Shown piece after piece: positions 23,695-33,486 of a stretch of 64,000 bases of DNA. Each line of letters opens with the position of its first letter. Position 1 is the stretch's first letter. The notes beneath the pieces are model-generated. The model was not told where the DNA came from and searched no databases. It saw only the letters and a program-made list of their open reading frames with translations. This DNA is from Gautieria morchelliformis (Eukaryota > Basidiomycota > Agaricomycetes > Gomphales > Gomphaceae), in contig WHVA01000208.1 of NCBI GenBank assembly GCA_015179125.1, positions 62,001 to 126,000 on the forward strand. Direction: 5' to 3'. Made by a program: the position numbers and the translations under genes.

Positions 23695-23945
23695 TGTTGA
23701 AAAACCGGTCATACTTGACCAATCACTGAGATCACCGACCCTTTGTCCACTTAGCGCGTTGTCCCTTGCCACAGCCCCTTTTGTATCTTCACCCCATTGT
23801 TCTACCCTATTGTTCTATTCCTCTTTTAGAGTACAAAAGGTCACTCTAGCTAGTATAAGTAGAGCCCCGATTGTACGATGACCTCTCAGCTTCTCCTGAC
23901 GTCATCTTAGCCTTAGAGTCTCTGTCTCAGACCTCTGCGCCTACA
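23695..23945 (+). repeat. 3' LTR of the shared copia element
   Basis: It has the same length and ends as the 5' LTR. It abuts the target duplication AACTT, and only ten bases later comes the TA target of the Tc1 element. Confidence 0.9.
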
Positions 23946-23962
23946 AACTTTGGTGACAATTA

Positions 23963-24416
23963 CAGCTGTTCCGGGTACATAAGGTGGAGTCTGAATTTTG
24001 ACTCCGTGACAGCCGTTCAGAAAGAAACATGTATACCTCGATAACTAGTAGATAATAAGACCTGATATTTTGTAATAACTATATATGATATAGTATCTAC
24101 CATTTAGTACAAAATATATAGCTTATTATGCAGATTCTAATATTCGAAAAAATAGGCTTATATGCACCATTATGATATCAATATAGCATAAGCAGAGGAT
24201 GTAGCATTCTCAGACTAGAGTAATATACATGTATAAATGTTTGAAAACTAATGGAATTGTATACTGAATGGTTTAGGGAAGGAGAGGGCTGCATACTAAT
24301 TGAGCACCTTTCCAGCCTTTTAGCTGTCTACAAGGCCATAAATGCTGATTGTAACACTCTAAACTATTGTATATAACGTATATTTACAATAATTACATGT
24401 AACGTATTTTTTCAGG
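23963..24416. repeat. Left terminal inverted repeat of the copy-A Tc1 element
   Basis: Inverted match to 31103-31351 plus 34345-34550. The repeat is AT-rich apart from its outermost 50 bases. Confidence 0.9.
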
Positions 24417-24489
24417 CTTTCCTTGACTTCATAAACCTGCTGGCGGCCATGCTGCACTTGTGACATCACGCGATGTAGCGCAATTAGGT

Positions 24490-24495
24490 CACGTG
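24490..24495. promoter_or_regulatory. CACGTG box upstream of the cargo gene
   Basis: The palindrome GGTCACGTGACC lies about 115 bases before the ATG at 24608. CACGTG is the binding site of bHLH regulators of the Cbf1/Pho4/USF type. Confidence 0.5.
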
Positions 24496-24607
24496 ACCGC
24501 ACGAAGCCTCGTGCTGCAATGTGGCCTTGCCGCCTTCCTCTTACTTCCTGTTTTCCCCACCCATCGTTTCTCTGCTCAGCTTCTATCAGACCACATTTTT
24601 CTGTCTA

Positions 24608-26440
24608 ATGGCCCGTCAAAAGGGCAAAGTAACCACCAAACCACCTGGGGAGCCGCCTCCCAGCAAACCGAAAACCCGTGAGCGGGACATGGTAGATCCC
24701 TCACACATAGTTGAGTGACATCGATCCAGGACCCCTTCCAGTCGTTTACTCCAGTCAAGTGACGCAAAACCGGTCTCCAAGCCAGCGACCGGCTCAGAGA
24801 CAGCGAGGATACCATCTAAGCCCCCTCCAGTTCGTCCCTCTACTGCTCCCAAGGCCACGACCCCTGCTCCCAAGGCTGCGACCACTGCTCCCAAGGCCAC
24901 GACCACTGCTCCCAAGGCCACGACCCCTGCTCCCAAGGCCATGACCGCTGCCCCTGCCCCCACCCCCGCCGCGACCACGACCGCTGCCCCTGTCCCTGCC
25001 CCTGCCCCTGCCCCTGCCCCTGCCCCTGCCCCTGCCCCTGCCCCTGCCCCCGCCCCTGGCCCTGTTACTACTGCGGCGCTCAGTACGATTCTAGAGGAAC
25101 AGGAGTCCCAAATCGAAACTGATGCGGACAACGAGAATCTTTACGTGGACCACCCCTCAGTGAGCAGCGACAAAGATCTATTTTCAGGTCTCGAACCCTT
25201 GGACGTCGAACTCCTGGCTCCATCTGACCAGTCATCAAAGGCTAGAGTGGCAAGAAAGGTTGGCAAAGGAGCAAGCAAGGCAGCAGTTGCCTTGCCTCAC
25301 AGTATGTTTCTTATTCTCACTTTTTTTCTGCACACTAACAATTTATATACAGCTATTAAGTTTAGTATCCCCTCCCGTTTCGGACTCAAACAGCTCATAT
25401 GGTGTACACACCATGTCGAGCCAACAACGACCATAGCCGACCTGAAGGAGACCATTCACCTCATCCTCGGCCTGGATGTGATACCAGCCGTGAAGCGCCC
25501 TCCCCTTGTTACGCATATCAAACACGATCCGGCCAAGCTTTGTTTCGCTCTCGACACTGACAATGACTGGGAGGCCCTTAAGGACGAATGGAGGAAACGG
25601 GCAGCAAAACGGGGTGAAGATACCTGCATTGAGATTGTAACTGGTCCTAAAGTAAGTTTTTATTTTCTTTTGTCCTTATACAGCTAAATTTTTGATAGTC
25701 TTTTGACTTCCTGGAGGAGGCCGTTGCGGCACACGCTGCATCCTCTAAAGGAAAGGCCAAGGGCAAGGCCAAGCCTGCCGTTAACCCCTTTCTTCCAGAC
25801 GACGCAGCCATTGAGTCTGAGTCGGTGGCAAAGCTAGGTGCAGCTGATATGGCCAGGTCAGCGTGATTCCAGGAGGAACTCAGGAAGCTCAGGGAAGCCT
25901 GGGCCTGTGACCAGCACCCCAAGTCAATATGTATGGCGCGTGCATTGAGGGGCCACCACAAGGTACTGAACTTCGAGGGCGAACTTTCCTGGGTATTAGA
26001 GCTCGTAAGGTTTTCTCTGATCTCTTTTTTATTTCATGCGCTAACATTTTAATAGATAGGTGGTACAAGCGGCGTGGACATCAACACCCCTCCCAAGATT
26101 GAGTATTTCAAGTTCTTCCACACCCAAGATGGCAGCAGTGCCCCAGTCCTTCGTCGAGGTGGCGCGCGGCATTATAGCGAGCCACCCACTAGCATGCATC
26201 GTGACACTGCTCCTCCTGTTATGCCTGCCGTTCCCCCATCCACATCAATTTCCCTGCCGACATCTTTCAGCATCTACAGGCGTCTCACCACTCTCGTCCC
26301 AAACGGGGCCGCTCCCCATCACCCAGTGATCGTGTGGCAAGTCCGGACAACAATGCACCAGTGGACAACTCGCCTACCCCCACCATCGGGGAGTGGATCA
26401 CACACTTGGAGATACAGCGCCTCGCGTACAAGAGGTGGGA
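24608..26440 (+). pseudogene. Pro/Ala-rich cargo protein gene, copy A, inactivated
   Basis: This is the counterpart of the intact gene at 55106-56904, with the same four exons. It begins [18 protein letters not shown]. Copy A has a TGA after DPSHIVE at 24715-24717, another TGA at 25864-25866 where B has CGA (a CpG transition), and one C fewer in the C-run near 26235, which shifts the last exon. The Pro/Ala tract is longer here: GCTCCCAAGGCCACGACC-type 18-mers occur about five times and the CCTGCC run is about twelve units. Function unknown. Confidence 0.6.
24840..25062. repeat. 18-mer and CCTGCC minisatellite coding Pro/Ala
   Basis: Tandem 18-base units (24840-24945) are followed by hexamers (24950-25062). 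The counterpart in copy B (55340-55470) is shorter, so the tract has changed length since the duplication. Confidence 0.8.
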
Positions 26441-26868
26441 TTTTCTGTGTTTGTGCTGCAGAGGAGGCAGTTTCCCATGTGTGTGGCATTTGCAATGACC
26501 ATCAACAAGTCTCAGGGACAGTCTTTGGGTACGGTTGGGCTGGACCTGAGATATCCAGTGTTTGGACATGGTCAGTTGTATGTTGGTGTTTCAAGGGGAA
26601 CAAGCTGGAACAAAGTGAAGGTCTTGCTTGAGGAGGGTTTGAACACAACCAACATTGTATATAAAGATGTATTACTTAGAGCTCCTTGATTTCTGATATC
26701 TACTTGATGCAAATTGATTACTTTGGTTTTCCCCAATGCACTTGACCTTACTGATATGTTAGACTTACTGATGCGTTAGACTTACTGATGCATTAGACTT
26801 ACTGATGCATTTGACCTTACCGAGGCGTTTGACCTACACCCCCATGTGAAGCGCGGGTATCCACCTAG
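26440..26868 (+). mobile_element. Helitron 3' end with helicase C-terminus (copy A)
   Basis: A frame ending at 26689 reads [20 protein letters not shown] and then [15 protein letters not shown], the C-terminal motifs of Helitron Pif1-type helicase. It is followed by tandem TTACTGATGCRTTAGAC-type repeats and then the terminal hairpin CCCATGTGAAGCGCGGG and CTAG before a T. That is the canonical Helitron 3' terminus. The 5' end was not found. Either a Helitron captured the cargo gene and lies inside the Tc1 element, or a 3' fragment was picked up by the gene. Confidence 0.82.
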
Positions 26869-26996
26869 TCCTCTATATGAAAGTAGCTTGGTGGGTTGTG
26901 GGCATTGAGCTTATGTCAGGTTTTAGGTCAGCCTTAGTCAGCTGGCCAATCGGACGCAAGCGGTGCAGCTGCAAGCTACAAATGCTGTGCAGCGGT

Positions 26997-27002
26997 CACG
27001 TG
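26997..27002. promoter_or_regulatory. CACGTG box upstream of the 60-codon ORF
   Basis: The palindrome GGTCACGTGACCGG is followed by a TATAAAGG box at 27064-27071 and the ATG at 27137. The spacing of box, TATA and ATG is the same in copy B. Confidence 0.5.
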
Positions 27003-27136
27003 ACCGGTTCGCGACCATCGCGCGCATATGCGACCGTGGTCCATGCACGATGCGCGCGTGCAGTATAAAGGCCGAACGGTAAGGATGGAACGCCAGGAAC
27101 CTGCATAACTGACAGAAGTTTGCCGAGGAAGAGTCA

Positions 27137-27319
27137 ATGGATATGCTCATTAGCAGCCTCACGAGACTATCACTTGCGAACTTGAAGGTTGGGTATAGTC
27201 TCAAGATGGTTGATGCAGTGTTAATCTTGGAACAGCTTGAAGTGGTGGGGAAGCGGTATGGTTTTGCGGTAGGTGCTCAGGATGATGACAGGCAGAGGTC
27301 CAAGAAAGCCAGATATTAG
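27137..27319 (+). CDS. Conserved 60-residue ORF of the Tc1 element (copy A)
   Basis: The product begins MDMLISSLTRLSLANLKVGY and ends with a basic QRSKKARY tail. It is hydrophilic, has no membrane segment, and its charged C-terminus could bind nucleic acid or act as a nuclear signal; that is inference. The frame is open in both element copies and differs at two residues. A TATA box lies 70 bases upstream. It may be a full small gene or the first exon of a longer one. No family recognised. Confidence 0.4.
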   Translation: MDMLISSLTRLSLANLKVGYSLKMVDAVLILEQLEVVGKRYGFAVGAQDDDRQRSKKARY

Positions 27320-27446
27320 ATGTTTTGGTGATACATTTTGATACAGCACAAACCTGTGACTTGGTATTTAGATGAAAATATCAGTTGGGGCTTTCAGGGA
27401 ATGAGTGTGATGATGTGCACCTTGGTACATGATATATGCATGAAAA

Positions 27447-27552
27447 GAAATAATAATAATGATAATAAAAATAATAAAAATAAATAAAAATAATAAAAAT
27501 AAATAAAAATAATAAAAATAAATAAAAATAATAAAAATAAATAAAAATAAAA
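27447..27552. repeat. AT-rich microsatellite (AATAATAAAAATAA units)
   Basis: About 105 bases of A/T-only repeats. The tract is about 45 bases in copy B (57863-57907), so it is length-variable. Confidence 0.9.
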
Positions 27553-27898
27553 AGCTGCGTCTGTCAGCGTTCGGCATCAGCCACATGACTAAGTTGACGA
27601 GGAAACAGTGTTCATCAGTGGAAAGGATCTCCTAAAGCTTTCACTTTTGGAGCAGTGTAGAGTATCAAGTAATAGTAGTAAAAGTGTTGCAAGCTAAGTC
27701 ATACAGTGATAAAATAGCATATATGCAGGCACTTGGCAAGGAGTTCACCGTCTCTGTGCCGGTCTCCTGAGACAGCCAATTGGTATGTTCATCCAGGGAG
27801 CTATTATCAGGATTCCCAGATAGAGTCTGAAGAAATCATTATCCCTGGTGGTCTTGTAGGATTATGGATAAAACAGCGGTTGGTTATGGAGTTGCTCA

Positions 27899-28426
27899 TA
27901 GGGCTCCACACCGTGCCGTACAACCACGGCTGTATGGTGCCATATTATGGCCACGGCACCTGTATCGTCAAGGGTCGGTGTGTGCTGCCAACGGTATGGT
28001 ATATGGTATGCAATGGGAAAACCCCGAAAACCTTGTAGCCGAGCCCAAAAATACATCCGCCGATGGGCGCTACTGCTGGTAGGCAGGCCAGATTTACGTG
28101 GCGCTCATGCTCCTATTCACCCCCTGCTGACATTCCGCCACGCGTGCACACACCGTAGCGAGCAGCTGGGTGTGATATTATCAATATAGTTTTGCTGCCG
28201 GTCGCATGCAGTAAGGAATTCTCATAACTGCTCTAAGTTTAGGCCAAGCTATAATATATCAGCCATATGAATCTGTCAACCATAATACGGACGGTACCGT
28301 ACCTGTACCATACATACCGTCAGAGGGGTGAGGTGTTGATCTATGGACAGTATACAGTCTGCCGTATCTGTCAACTTGCTGCACATTATACGGCCATAGC
28401 TGTAATACGGACGGTGTGCAGCCCTA
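27899..28426. mobile_element. hAT-type MITE, 528 bp (copy A)
   Basis: The ends TAGGGCTCCACACCGT and ACGGTGTGCAGCCCTA are inverted repeats with one mismatch. They are flanked by the 8-bp target duplication GTTGCTCA (27891-27898 and 28427-28434). No coding capacity is seen. It lies inside the Tc1 element and is present at the same site in copy B, so it is older than the duplication. Confidence 0.85.
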
Positions 28427-28689
28427 GTTGCTCATGGCCTTCATCTTTGCAAATTCACATGATCCCTCTTTGACAAAATCATTGAAGCCTCCGGCAAGCA
28501 TGACTTTGGCTTTACTGCTAAGTATGCAATGTCAAGGGATTGCAGAGCCATTACACTGAATATATTTCAATGATATGTGCACCAGACTTCAAACCCAACA
28601 TTGTGTTCTGCATGACGGGTGCCTAAATTATGTTCCTAGGCAATCCCATTGCCTGACAGGTGCTTATATAAATGGCCGGAGCCAAGTAC

Positions 28690-29631
28690 ATGCAAGTGAA
28701 ACAGGCCCATGCGCAGCCTCCCCTCCGCAGTGTTGACTATCACTGAGGAGGTGAGTTTATTAGTGTATCTTCGTAAAATAGGTAGCTTTCCCTTATATTA
28801 CTAGTGTTGATTATAGAACACTAAATAGTCTCCTGAAGGTTCCATCCATTGAACTACTGGTCTATAATATTCCACTGTGTCCATACCGAGTTACTACATG
28901 AATATACTGAATATATCCATATATACAAGAACATACCAAGCACCAATGGGAATCTTGATAGGACCTGCAGGCGAAAGCAGAAGCATATTACCTCGCTACA
29001 GTATTGATAAAGCCGTCCCATAAGCATCAGTATGCATTGATCAAAGGCTAGCATAAGAGCACAGATGTCTCCTGTAGTATATACCCTTCTGTACTTCAAG
29101 CTCCTCCCTACAATATTTGAACATGGTGGCAATGCTAGCCATTCCTCTCATACCACCAATACTGGACACAACTTCAGAGGGATGAACATATTTGTACAGC
29201 TTATATGGGTCAGTGATCCTGGACATAATCAGTACATATTACATGTATGGGTGGTTTCTGCCTTTTTTGGATGAACAGGTTGTGTTGTCTTCCTTGTGTC
29301 AGGTGATTTGTGTACCACAGCATGTGGTGTTGGCATATTTTCTGCTTTTGTCAACAGTCTTACTGCCACACCTTCATCACCTCATGTGGGTGGCTTTACC
29401 ATGTGGCTGCTCCTCGTGGTGGCATACTTAGCCATACCAGCAGCACCTAGGTGCATTACCAGCAATGCAGACACCTCAGCTCTGGTCTGGGGGGCTGGAG
29501 GCTATGTGGGGGCCGTGAGGCCCATGTTGGTATGTTGTCTTCATGAACATACTGTTCTGAGAGCAGAAGTGGCCAGATGGGAAGCAAAAGCAGAACTGGA
29601 GAGGAGGGCATCCCCTGATAATCCTTGCTGA
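28690..29631 (+). CDS. Possible multi-exon membrane protein of the Tc1 element (copy A)
   Basis: A TATATAAATGG box at about 28674 precedes an ATG that opens MRSLPSAVLTITEE and then a GTGAGT donor. Further on, frames carry hydrophobic stretches and the longest (to the stop at 29631) reads GGFTMWLLLVVAYLAIPAAP and ends LRAEVARWEAKAELERRASP. This suggests a small membrane protein with a coiled C-terminus. I could not fix all exon borders. Both copies keep the last frame open; in copy B a Helitron-like element splits it. No family recognised. Confidence 0.3.
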
Positions 29632-29773
29632 TCTATCCTAGCACAAATACTGAGCTGACAAACACACTATTCATTGCACCATCACATAAAGCATCATATA
29701 ACAAGTATGCTGTACAGTTACACATTATAACAACAAATATTGTCACAATGTTTCTACAGCAGGATACTTATTT

Positions 29774-30998
29774 CTACAAATACCTTGAATGTGTCATCCA
29801 GCCCTCGCAATGCTCTGCAGTAATGGTGCCAAGGGCACTGTGAAAGAACAATAGTACAGAACCTTGGTCTTTAGCATCAACCGCCTGCCGAAAGGTATCC
29901 CCATGACACCTGAGGTAAGATTTCAGATATGAAAAGGCTTCTTCAATTGGGTTGAGGTCCAGTGAATAAGGCGGCAAGTAGTATAGCCGTACACCACTGT
30001 TAAAATGCTTAGCCTCCATTGAAACATAAAAAACAACAGTAAATGACTTACCACTCCTGGCAAATTTCTGAGACTTCTGCTGCATGGTGAATAGCGCAAT
30101 TGTCCATGACAAGCACACTGCAGCACTCAGGCCATGGGTTCATATGAGGCATGAGGTTGGTGATGAACTGGATAAACGAGGCTGAATCATAAGCCCCTTC
30201 CCGCACATCCGAGTATATTATACCCTCTGCACTAAGGGCCGGTAAGAGAGAATACCTATATAATCCAAATGAATCAACAGTAGATGCACAAAGGAATATA
30301 CACTCACCCAGTACCTCATACAAACTTAGCTTTCACTGAAGCTCTCTTTCCCTTGGGAGCCCATCCATTCAGACGATATGTGGTGCGACAATCAATACGG
30401 CTCTCGTCGATAAACACAAGATGCTCCAGGGACTCATGACCAATTTTGAAACCAAATAGAGTGCGCAAATTTTCATTGCGCTCGGCGGCGACCTTGGACA
30501 GCTGTGGAAAGCATGAGTAGACTAGAAGAGGGCGAAGCATTAGAACATACCTTTTTGCGGGTGAGACCAAGGTCTGTCATTGTGTCCCATAAGGTGCTGA
30601 TTCCAACTGTTATCCCATACAGGCGCTGCATGATTGTTTGTATCTCGTCCAAGTATAGGTCAGGGAACTGCTCTGTAAGCCGAAGAAGAAACTACAGTAA
30701 TATACAAAGTGAGAAAATATGATCATCTTCACTCTGTAGTGGAAATGCTTACCTCCATTTCCTCTGGAGTCATAATCTTCCTTCTATTTCCCGTCTTTCC
30801 ATGTCCCTGCATAACTACCTCACCAGTAGTACGCCACAATTGGAGGATGTGCTCAACAACACATTTTGACATGTTCAGATCAAGTGCGATGTCATCGATC
30901 TTCTTCTCCCGCGTGAACCGTTGGTAAATTACACGCTTCCGGAGGTCTTCAGAGTACGTTTGACACTCCCTTTGGTGTTCATGCAGGTAGCGAGGCAT
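29774..30998 (-). pseudogene. Tc1-type DD34E transposase, copy A, one nonsense codon
   Basis: The transposase cuts the element out and pastes it at TA. Five exons fit: 30753-30998, 30551-30691, 30308-30501, 30052-30255 and 29774-29996. An N-terminal helix-turn-helix (RKRVIYQRFTREKKIDDIAL) is followed by the DDE domain. The catalytic residues are the D of FIDESRI, the D of VMDNCAIHH and the second E of NPIEEAF, with 34 residues between the last two, the DD34E spacing of Tc1. Copy A has TGA where copy B has CGA, in KFVRGTG near 30326, a CpG transition. The last exon ends HSRYL and stop. A cluster of CACGTG boxes lies just upstream. Confidence 0.85.
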
Positions 30999-31024
30999 CC
31001 AGTACAAGTACAAGTATGTAATAT

Positions 31025-31048
31025 CACGTGAGCGTCACGTGTCACGTG
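31025..31048. promoter_or_regulatory. Triple CACGTG cluster upstream of the transposase
   Basis: Three CACGTG motifs lie at 31025-31030, 31036-31041 and 31043-31048, about 30-50 bases before the transposase ATG at 30998. The cluster is conserved in copy B (62607-62630). Confidence 0.55.
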
Positions 31049-32099
31049 ATGTGTTACGCGTCAAAGAGAATAGTGTGTGCAGAGATAGGAAGTCCAGGTA
31101 GCCCTGAAAAAATACATTACATGTAATTATTGTAAATATATGTTATATACAATAGTTTAGAGTGTTACAATCAGCATTTATGGCCTTGTAGAAAGCTAAA
31201 AGGCTGGAAAGGTGCTCAATTAGTATGCAGCCTTCCCCCTTCCCTAAACCATTCAGTATACAATTCCATTAGTTTTAAAACATTTATACATGTATATTAC
31301 TCTAGTCTGAGAATGCTACATCCTCTGCTTATGCTATATTGGTATCATAATTAGTGTTGCCGCCAGCTTGGCTCGGCTCTGGCTAAGCCGCGCGCCAAGC
31401 TGCATATTAGCTCAGCCAAGCCGATTCCTAGGAGCCGGCTTATCTCCATGGCGGTTACCATTTAAGCTGGCGTTAAGCCAGCTAAGTCAGTGTGTAGCCG
31501 ATTATGTTATCCTCACCCCTGTGTTCCTCCAACCTCGTCGCACTTCTTACAGTCCCTTACAACCACTCTCCTTATAGTCTCCTACTGCTGGAGCAGACCA
31601 TTGGGAACCTTGACAAACATTTCCGGGTCCATGGAGCATGGACATCTAGGTAAGTCGCTGGAGTAGCGGGCACTGGTGGTGGCGCCATTTCACATGTGAC
31701 AGGTTAACGGGTTGTCAACAGATTTATTCGAGCCTGTTCTAACGGGTACGATACAATTCTATCATCAAGTTATCGCCCTAAAGTGCCAGCCGAATGCTAT
31801 AAACACGTACGATATACCGGTAAGTTTCCCTTCCCATAAAGTATTCCAGTCACTACTTTGTCTCAGATACCAACAATGGGCCCCAAACTTCGCGATACAA
31901 GGGCTCGGCCACTAAATATGACGAGAGTCAACCAGCTGCTCAATCTACCAGGGAGACGATACACCAGCCATGCGTGTCGCGCAATGCTTACACACTCCTT
32001 TTTGGCCGGGAAATCGACGAGTCACCAACAGGGTGCACTTCGCATTTGCCGTCGGTTGAAGAAGAATGAGATTCGTATTGTCATGCTGCTAACTGGCCT

Positions 32100-32626
32100 G
32101 ACATATACAGCGTTGATCTAATCAAATGGTGGGATGTGCGTAATAACTTAGGCTCCTGTTTGACATTTGACTTCTAACCATAACCACCCTGTAGCACAAC
32201 GAGGGAAACTATCCACGGCTATCTCGTTGGGCACTCGACTATCTCCCAGCACAAGCATCATCTGTCCCTGCCGAGCGCATCTTCTCTTCTAGCGTGGAGA
32301 CGGATATACGTCGAAGAAACCGCATCTCACCGCATCTGATGGAACAGCTGCAGATGCTGAAGTTCATGATCAAGAAGGCCCGGCTAGATTTCACGGCTAG
32401 CTGGAAATGGGAGGAGAAGGACATAGAACGGGAAAATGAGTGGCAAGATCAGGGATACTCAGTATGTGCACACAAGCCTCACAGTGCATTTGATCAACAG
32501 CTGGATATATTGGACAAGGATGGGAATGCGCAGGAAACCGATGGTGAGCCTGGGAAGGACTTGACAGATCTAGAGCTTGAAGAGTTTGTTTTCGAGGGCT
32601 GTGATGAATGGGGGGAGGAATCTTAA
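32100..32626 (+). pseudogene. hAT transposase C-terminal dimerisation domain
   Basis: A KWWD sequence ends at an intron (GTGCGT donor near 32137, acceptor at about 32194) and continues HNEGNYPRLSRWALDYLPAQ, then SSVPAERIFSS and RRRNRISPHLMEQLQMLKFM. This is the hAT C-terminal dimerisation signature. After it comes an acidic tail ending DEWGEES and stop. Upstream frames to 31712 do not show the BED finger or the catalytic domain, so most of the transposase is missing. Confidence 0.75.
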
Positions 32627-33111
32627 GTAGGCTCTGTAATAATCAGCTTCTCATTGCATATATTTTCTATTCCAAAAAATCTCCCAGAGACTGACCAGCG
32701 CGAGATTATCGGAGCCTGAACAATGAACACTGTTGGCTCTTGACCACCACCGCCTGCACTCTTCACTCCTGCACACCTCACTCCTGCACACCACCGCCTG
32801 CACTCTTCTCTTCACTTGTGTTACCACGTTCGCTTGATCTTTATGCACTGTAGTCCGATTTCCATCTATGCTGGTAGGGTCGTTGGGCGAGGAGTTCAAG
32901 TCTCTCATCAGGCCATACCGCCTGAATGGCCTCATTAAGGGTATCCCTTCTCTTTTTGTTGATGTCCGTGCTCTTTATGTGGGCAACGAGAAGTGAAACT
33001 TAGTGAAGAAACATTCAGGGAGAAGAGCGAAAAGGGTAAAGTATCGATGGTATGTCTTGTCTATTTTGATGTAAAATTCCCTCTCGTACTCATTCTAGAG
33101 AACAATTGGCT

Positions 33112-33486
33112 CGATCCTGCTCTCATTCTTCCTATCGAAGTCATACCCAGCCCCTCATCTTCAAACGACCCACCCGATCCCGCTCTCATTCTTCCCATCG
33201 AAGTCATACCCAGCCCCTCATCATTGAACAGCCCACTCGACCCGCTCTCATCCCATCGAACTCATACCCAGCCCCTCATCTTCGAACAACCCACCCGATC
33301 CTGCTCTCGTTCTTCTCATCGAAGTCATACCCAGCCCCTCATCTTCAAATGACCCACCCAATCCCGCTCTCGTTCTTCCCATCGAAGTCATACCCAGCCC
33401 CTCATCATTGAACAGCCCACTCGACCCGCTCTCATCCCATCGAACTCATACCCAGCCCCTCATGTTCAAACGACCCACCCGATCCC
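33112..33486. repeat. Minisatellite within the hAT element
   Basis: Units of about 55-63 bases built on CATACCCAGCCCCTCATC repeat six times, with two unit types alternating in a higher-order pattern. The three-unit block of about 180 bases occurs nearly twice. Confidence 0.85.

Larger units (their letters stand above)
17071..23945 (+). mobile_element. Ty1/copia LTR retrotransposon, fossil, shared site with copy B
   Basis: LTRs of 251 bp (17071-17321 and 23695-23945) are flanked by the 5-bp target duplication AACTT (17066-17070 and 23946-23950). The primer-binding site again resembles the initiator tRNA-Met anticodon arm. Parts in order: gag, CCHC knuckle (CNYCKGAGHWEKDC), protease, integrase, then reverse transcriptase with YVDDIALFG and RNase H. 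An inverted pair of foreign LTRs (19310-21455) sits inside the integrase region and replaced some of it. The element is broken, with several lesions besides that insertion. LTRs differ at 9 of 251 positions, all transitions. Copy B keeps a solo LTR at the same site with the same target duplication, so the insertion predates the 30-kb duplication. Confidence 0.92.

Noticed and set aside
24616-25131. 171-codon Gly/Ala-rich frame on the minus strand
   Set aside because: It is the complement of the Pro/Ala repeat of the real cargo gene; low-complexity repeats keep several frames open.
26060-26631. Alternative frames of 89 and 185 codons over the last cargo exon
   Set aside because: The copy-B frame with consistent exon phases explains the region; these frames arise from a C-run length change in A.
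33112-33486. Regular repeats considered as a CRISPR-like array
   Set aside because: The units are contiguous and similar throughout, with no unique spacers, in a fungal hAT element: a minisatellite.
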